NCBI RefSeq assembly: GCF_002105535.1
Contig: NZ_CP015848.1
Location: 4,413,692-4,477,691, forward strand
DNA: 64,000 nucleotides
Direction: 5' to 3'
Source: Magnetospirillum sp. ME-1
Lineage (GTDB): Bacteria; Pseudomonadota; Alphaproteobacteria; Rhodospirillales; Magnetospirillaceae
The position numbers and the translations under genes are program-made. The notes beneath the pieces were generated by a model. It saw nothing but the letters and a program-made list of their open reading frames with translations. It did no database searches and had not been told where the DNA came from. Shown here piece after piece: positions 62,382 through 64,000 of the stretch. Each line of letters opens with the position of its first letter. The first letter of the stretch is position 1.

Positions 62382-64000
62382 ATGAGTGGCCCTCGCCCCC
62401 TCCCTGCCATGCTGACGGTCCTCGTCGTCGAGGACAATCCCGGCGACGCCCGTCTCGTCGAACTCTACCTCCACGAGGACCCCGCCCGCCCGTTCAAGGT
62501 GGTGAAGGCCGCCCGGCTGTCCGAAGGCCTGGCGGCGCTGCAGGCCCAGCCCATCGACGTGGTTCTTCTGGACCTGTCGCTGCCCGATTCCTTCGGCATG
62601 GACAGCCTGGCCCGATTGCGCACGGCCAGCCCCACGATTCCGGTGGTGGTGCTGACCGGCACCTCCGACGAAGGGCTGGCGCTCGAAGCGCTGCGCCAGG
62701 GGGCCCAGGACTATCTGGTCAAGGGCCAGGGCGACGGCGAACTGGTGCGCCGCGCCATCCGCTACGCCATCGGCCGCTCCAACGCCGACGCCGCGCTGCG
62801 CCAGAGCGAATCGCGCTTCCGCGCCCTGTTCGACAATGCCGGCACCGGTGTGATCCTGTCCGATGCCGGCGGCAGCTACATCCACTGCAACCCCGCCTTC
62901 TGCTCCATGGTCGGCTATTCCGACGCCGAATTGCAGGCCATGACGTACCGGGACATCACCCATCCCGACGATATCGAGGCGCATCGGCAAATGCGCGACG
63001 ACATGATGGCCGGGCGCATCGACAGCTACGAACTGACCAAGCGCTACATCCGCCGCGACGGCGCCATCGTCTGGGCGCGCCTTACCGTCACCGCCATGCG
63101 CGAAGGGGCCGAGAACGAGCCCCGCTTCACCGTGGCGGTGGTCGAGGACGTCACGGAGCGAAAGCGCCTCGAGGACCACATGCGCCTTGCCGCCACGGTG
63201 TTCGAGAGCACCGGCGAGGGCCTGTTCGTCACCGACGAGAAGCGGCGCATCATCCACGTCAACCCCGCCTTCACCGAGCTGACCGGCTATCCCGCCGACG
63301 AGGTGATCGGCCGCACCCCCCGTTTCCTGGCCTCGGGCCGCCATCCGCCGGAATTCTATGACGTCATCTTCAGGACCCTGGCCGAGACCGGCAAGTGGCA
63401 GGGCGAAATCTGGAACCGCCGCAAGACCGGCGAAATGTTCGCCGAGTGGCTGAACATCTCGGTGGTGCGGGACGAGCGCGGCGAGCTCTCCAATTACGTG
63501 GCGGTGTTCTCGGACATCACGTCGCGCAAGCAGGACGAGGAGCGGCTCAGCTATGCCGCCAACCACGATCCGCTGACCCGCCTGCCCAACCGCACCCTGT
63601 TCCAGGAACGCCTGTCGCGGGCGCTGACCCGCGCCCACCGCAACCAGTCCCTGGTCGCGCTGCTGTTCATCGACCTCGACTTCTTCAAGCAGGTCAACGA
63701 CACGCTGGGCCACCTGGCCGGCGACATCCTGCTGCAGCAGGTGGCCGAGCGCCTGAGCTCATGCGTGCGCCAGGGCGACACCGTGGCGCGGCTGGCCGGT
63801 GACGAGTTCACGGTCATCCTGGAAGAGATCGGCGACCCCCGCGACGGCGCCGTGGTCGCCCACAAGATCCTGTCGCTGCTGGCCGAGCCCTTCGACCTGC
63901 AGGGGCACGAAGCCCGCATTTCGTCCTCCATCGGCGTGGCGCTGTACCCGTCCGACGGCGGCGACGCCCAGACCCTGATCAAGCTGGCCGACGCCGCCAT
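62382..64000 (+). CDS. REC-PAS-PAS-GGDEF protein (cut by window edge)
   Basis: Signalling protein of which 539 codons are visible, starting at ATG 62382 or ATG 62409 and open to the right edge. A receiver domain (about 10-130, phospho-Asp in VVLLDLSLPDSFGM) precedes PAS 1 (145-265) and PAS 2 (270-390). A diguanylate cyclase domain starts near 395. Its active-site loop reads LAGDEF at about 471-476, an A-GDEF form compatible with activity. An EAL domain may follow outside the window. It would make c-di-GMP, for which a PilZ receptor is encoded at 39171. Confidence 0.93.
   Translation, partial: MSGPRPLPAMLTVLVVEDNPGDARLVELYLHEDPARPFKVVKAARLSEGLAALQAQPIDVVLLDLSLPDSFGMDSLARLRTASPTIPVVVLTGTSDEGLALEALRQGAQDYLVKGQGDGELVRRAIRYAIGRSNADAALRQSESRFRALFDNAGTGVILSDAGGSYIHCNPAFCSMVGYSDAELQAMTYRDITHPDDIEAHRQMRDDMMAGRIDSYELTKRYIRRDGAIVWARLTVTAMREGAENEPRFTVAVVEDVTERKRLEDHMRLAATVFESTGEGLFVTDEKRRIIHVNPAFTELTGYPADEVIGRTPRFLASGRHPPEFYDVIFRTLAETGKWQGEIWNRRKTGEMFAEWLNISVVRDERGELSNYVAVFSDITSRKQDEERLSYAANHDPLTRLPNRTLFQERLSRALTRAHRNQSLVALLFIDLDFFKQVNDTLGHLAGDILLQQVAERLSSCVRQGDTVARLAGDEFTVILEEIGDPRDGAVVAHKILSLLAEPFDLQGHEARISSSIGVALYPSDGGDAQTLIKLADAA

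Overview
This is high-GC DNA (most third codon positions are G or C) from an alphaproteobacterium, most likely a Rhodospirillales member close to Magnetospirillum. That placement is an inference from gene content and protein style: DUF4167, DUF1178, NrsF, a lysC/ubiG divergent pair, ptsP next to lysC, and many sensor kinases. Nothing magnetosome-specific is present. Genes are densely packed on both strands. No rRNA, complete tRNA or CRISPR array was found.

Layout. 1-6193 (minus): K+ uptake operon kdpF-A-B-C-D, with an extra 27-residue membrane peptide in front of kdpF; kdpD runs off the left edge. 6194-7095: gene-poor scar with a tyrosine-recombinase remnant. 7096-8369: ECF sigma factor and NrsF-type anti-sigma factor. 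8421-14138: two large divergent sensor kinases, a CheB-CheR-PAS-kinase fusion and a PAS-PAS-GAF kinase. 14371-17680: flavoprotein, GT39-type glycosyltransferase, variant hemerythrin. 17738-30029 (minus): a long housekeeping run lysC, nitronate monooxygenase, ptsP, rodZ-like, ispG, hisS, hemA (glutamyl-tRNA reductase), prfA, prmC, DUF4167. 30219-36265: ubiG, DUF1178, two methyltransferases, a nitrilase-family amidase, grxC, comF, sfsA, map.

36508-39497: two tandem paralogous genes of no family I recognise, then a PilZ (c-di-GMP receptor) gene; this is the best candidate for something undescribed. 39505-43477: SDR, SppA protease, rhodanese, a secreted protein and a cold-shock gene with strong hairpins. 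43599-50607: CBS protein, fabI, aroC, a Cys-rich secreted protein, ruvX and gatCAB. 50766-56008: an aerobic 2-aminobenzoyl-CoA (anthranilate) module with a MarR regulator, CoA ligase, fused monooxygenase/reductase and RidA, with repeated and palindromic boxes in its control regions. 56111-56748: MntA/HepT toxin-antitoxin pair. 56755-61699: TPR-methyltransferase, DNIP-motif ion transporter, ROK fructokinase, Crp/Fnr regulator with an FNR-like box, periplasmic Cu,Zn SOD. 61922-64000: a single-domain response regulator and a REC-PAS-PAS-GGDEF protein cut by the right edge.

Working together: potassium homeostasis (kdp), translation fidelity and supply (hisS, prfA, prmC, gatCAB, map), tetrapyrrole, isoprenoid and quinone synthesis (hemA, ispG, ubiG), and a signalling layer (sensor kinases, GGDEF, PilZ, NrsF) typical of a metabolically flexible, motile environmental bacterium.
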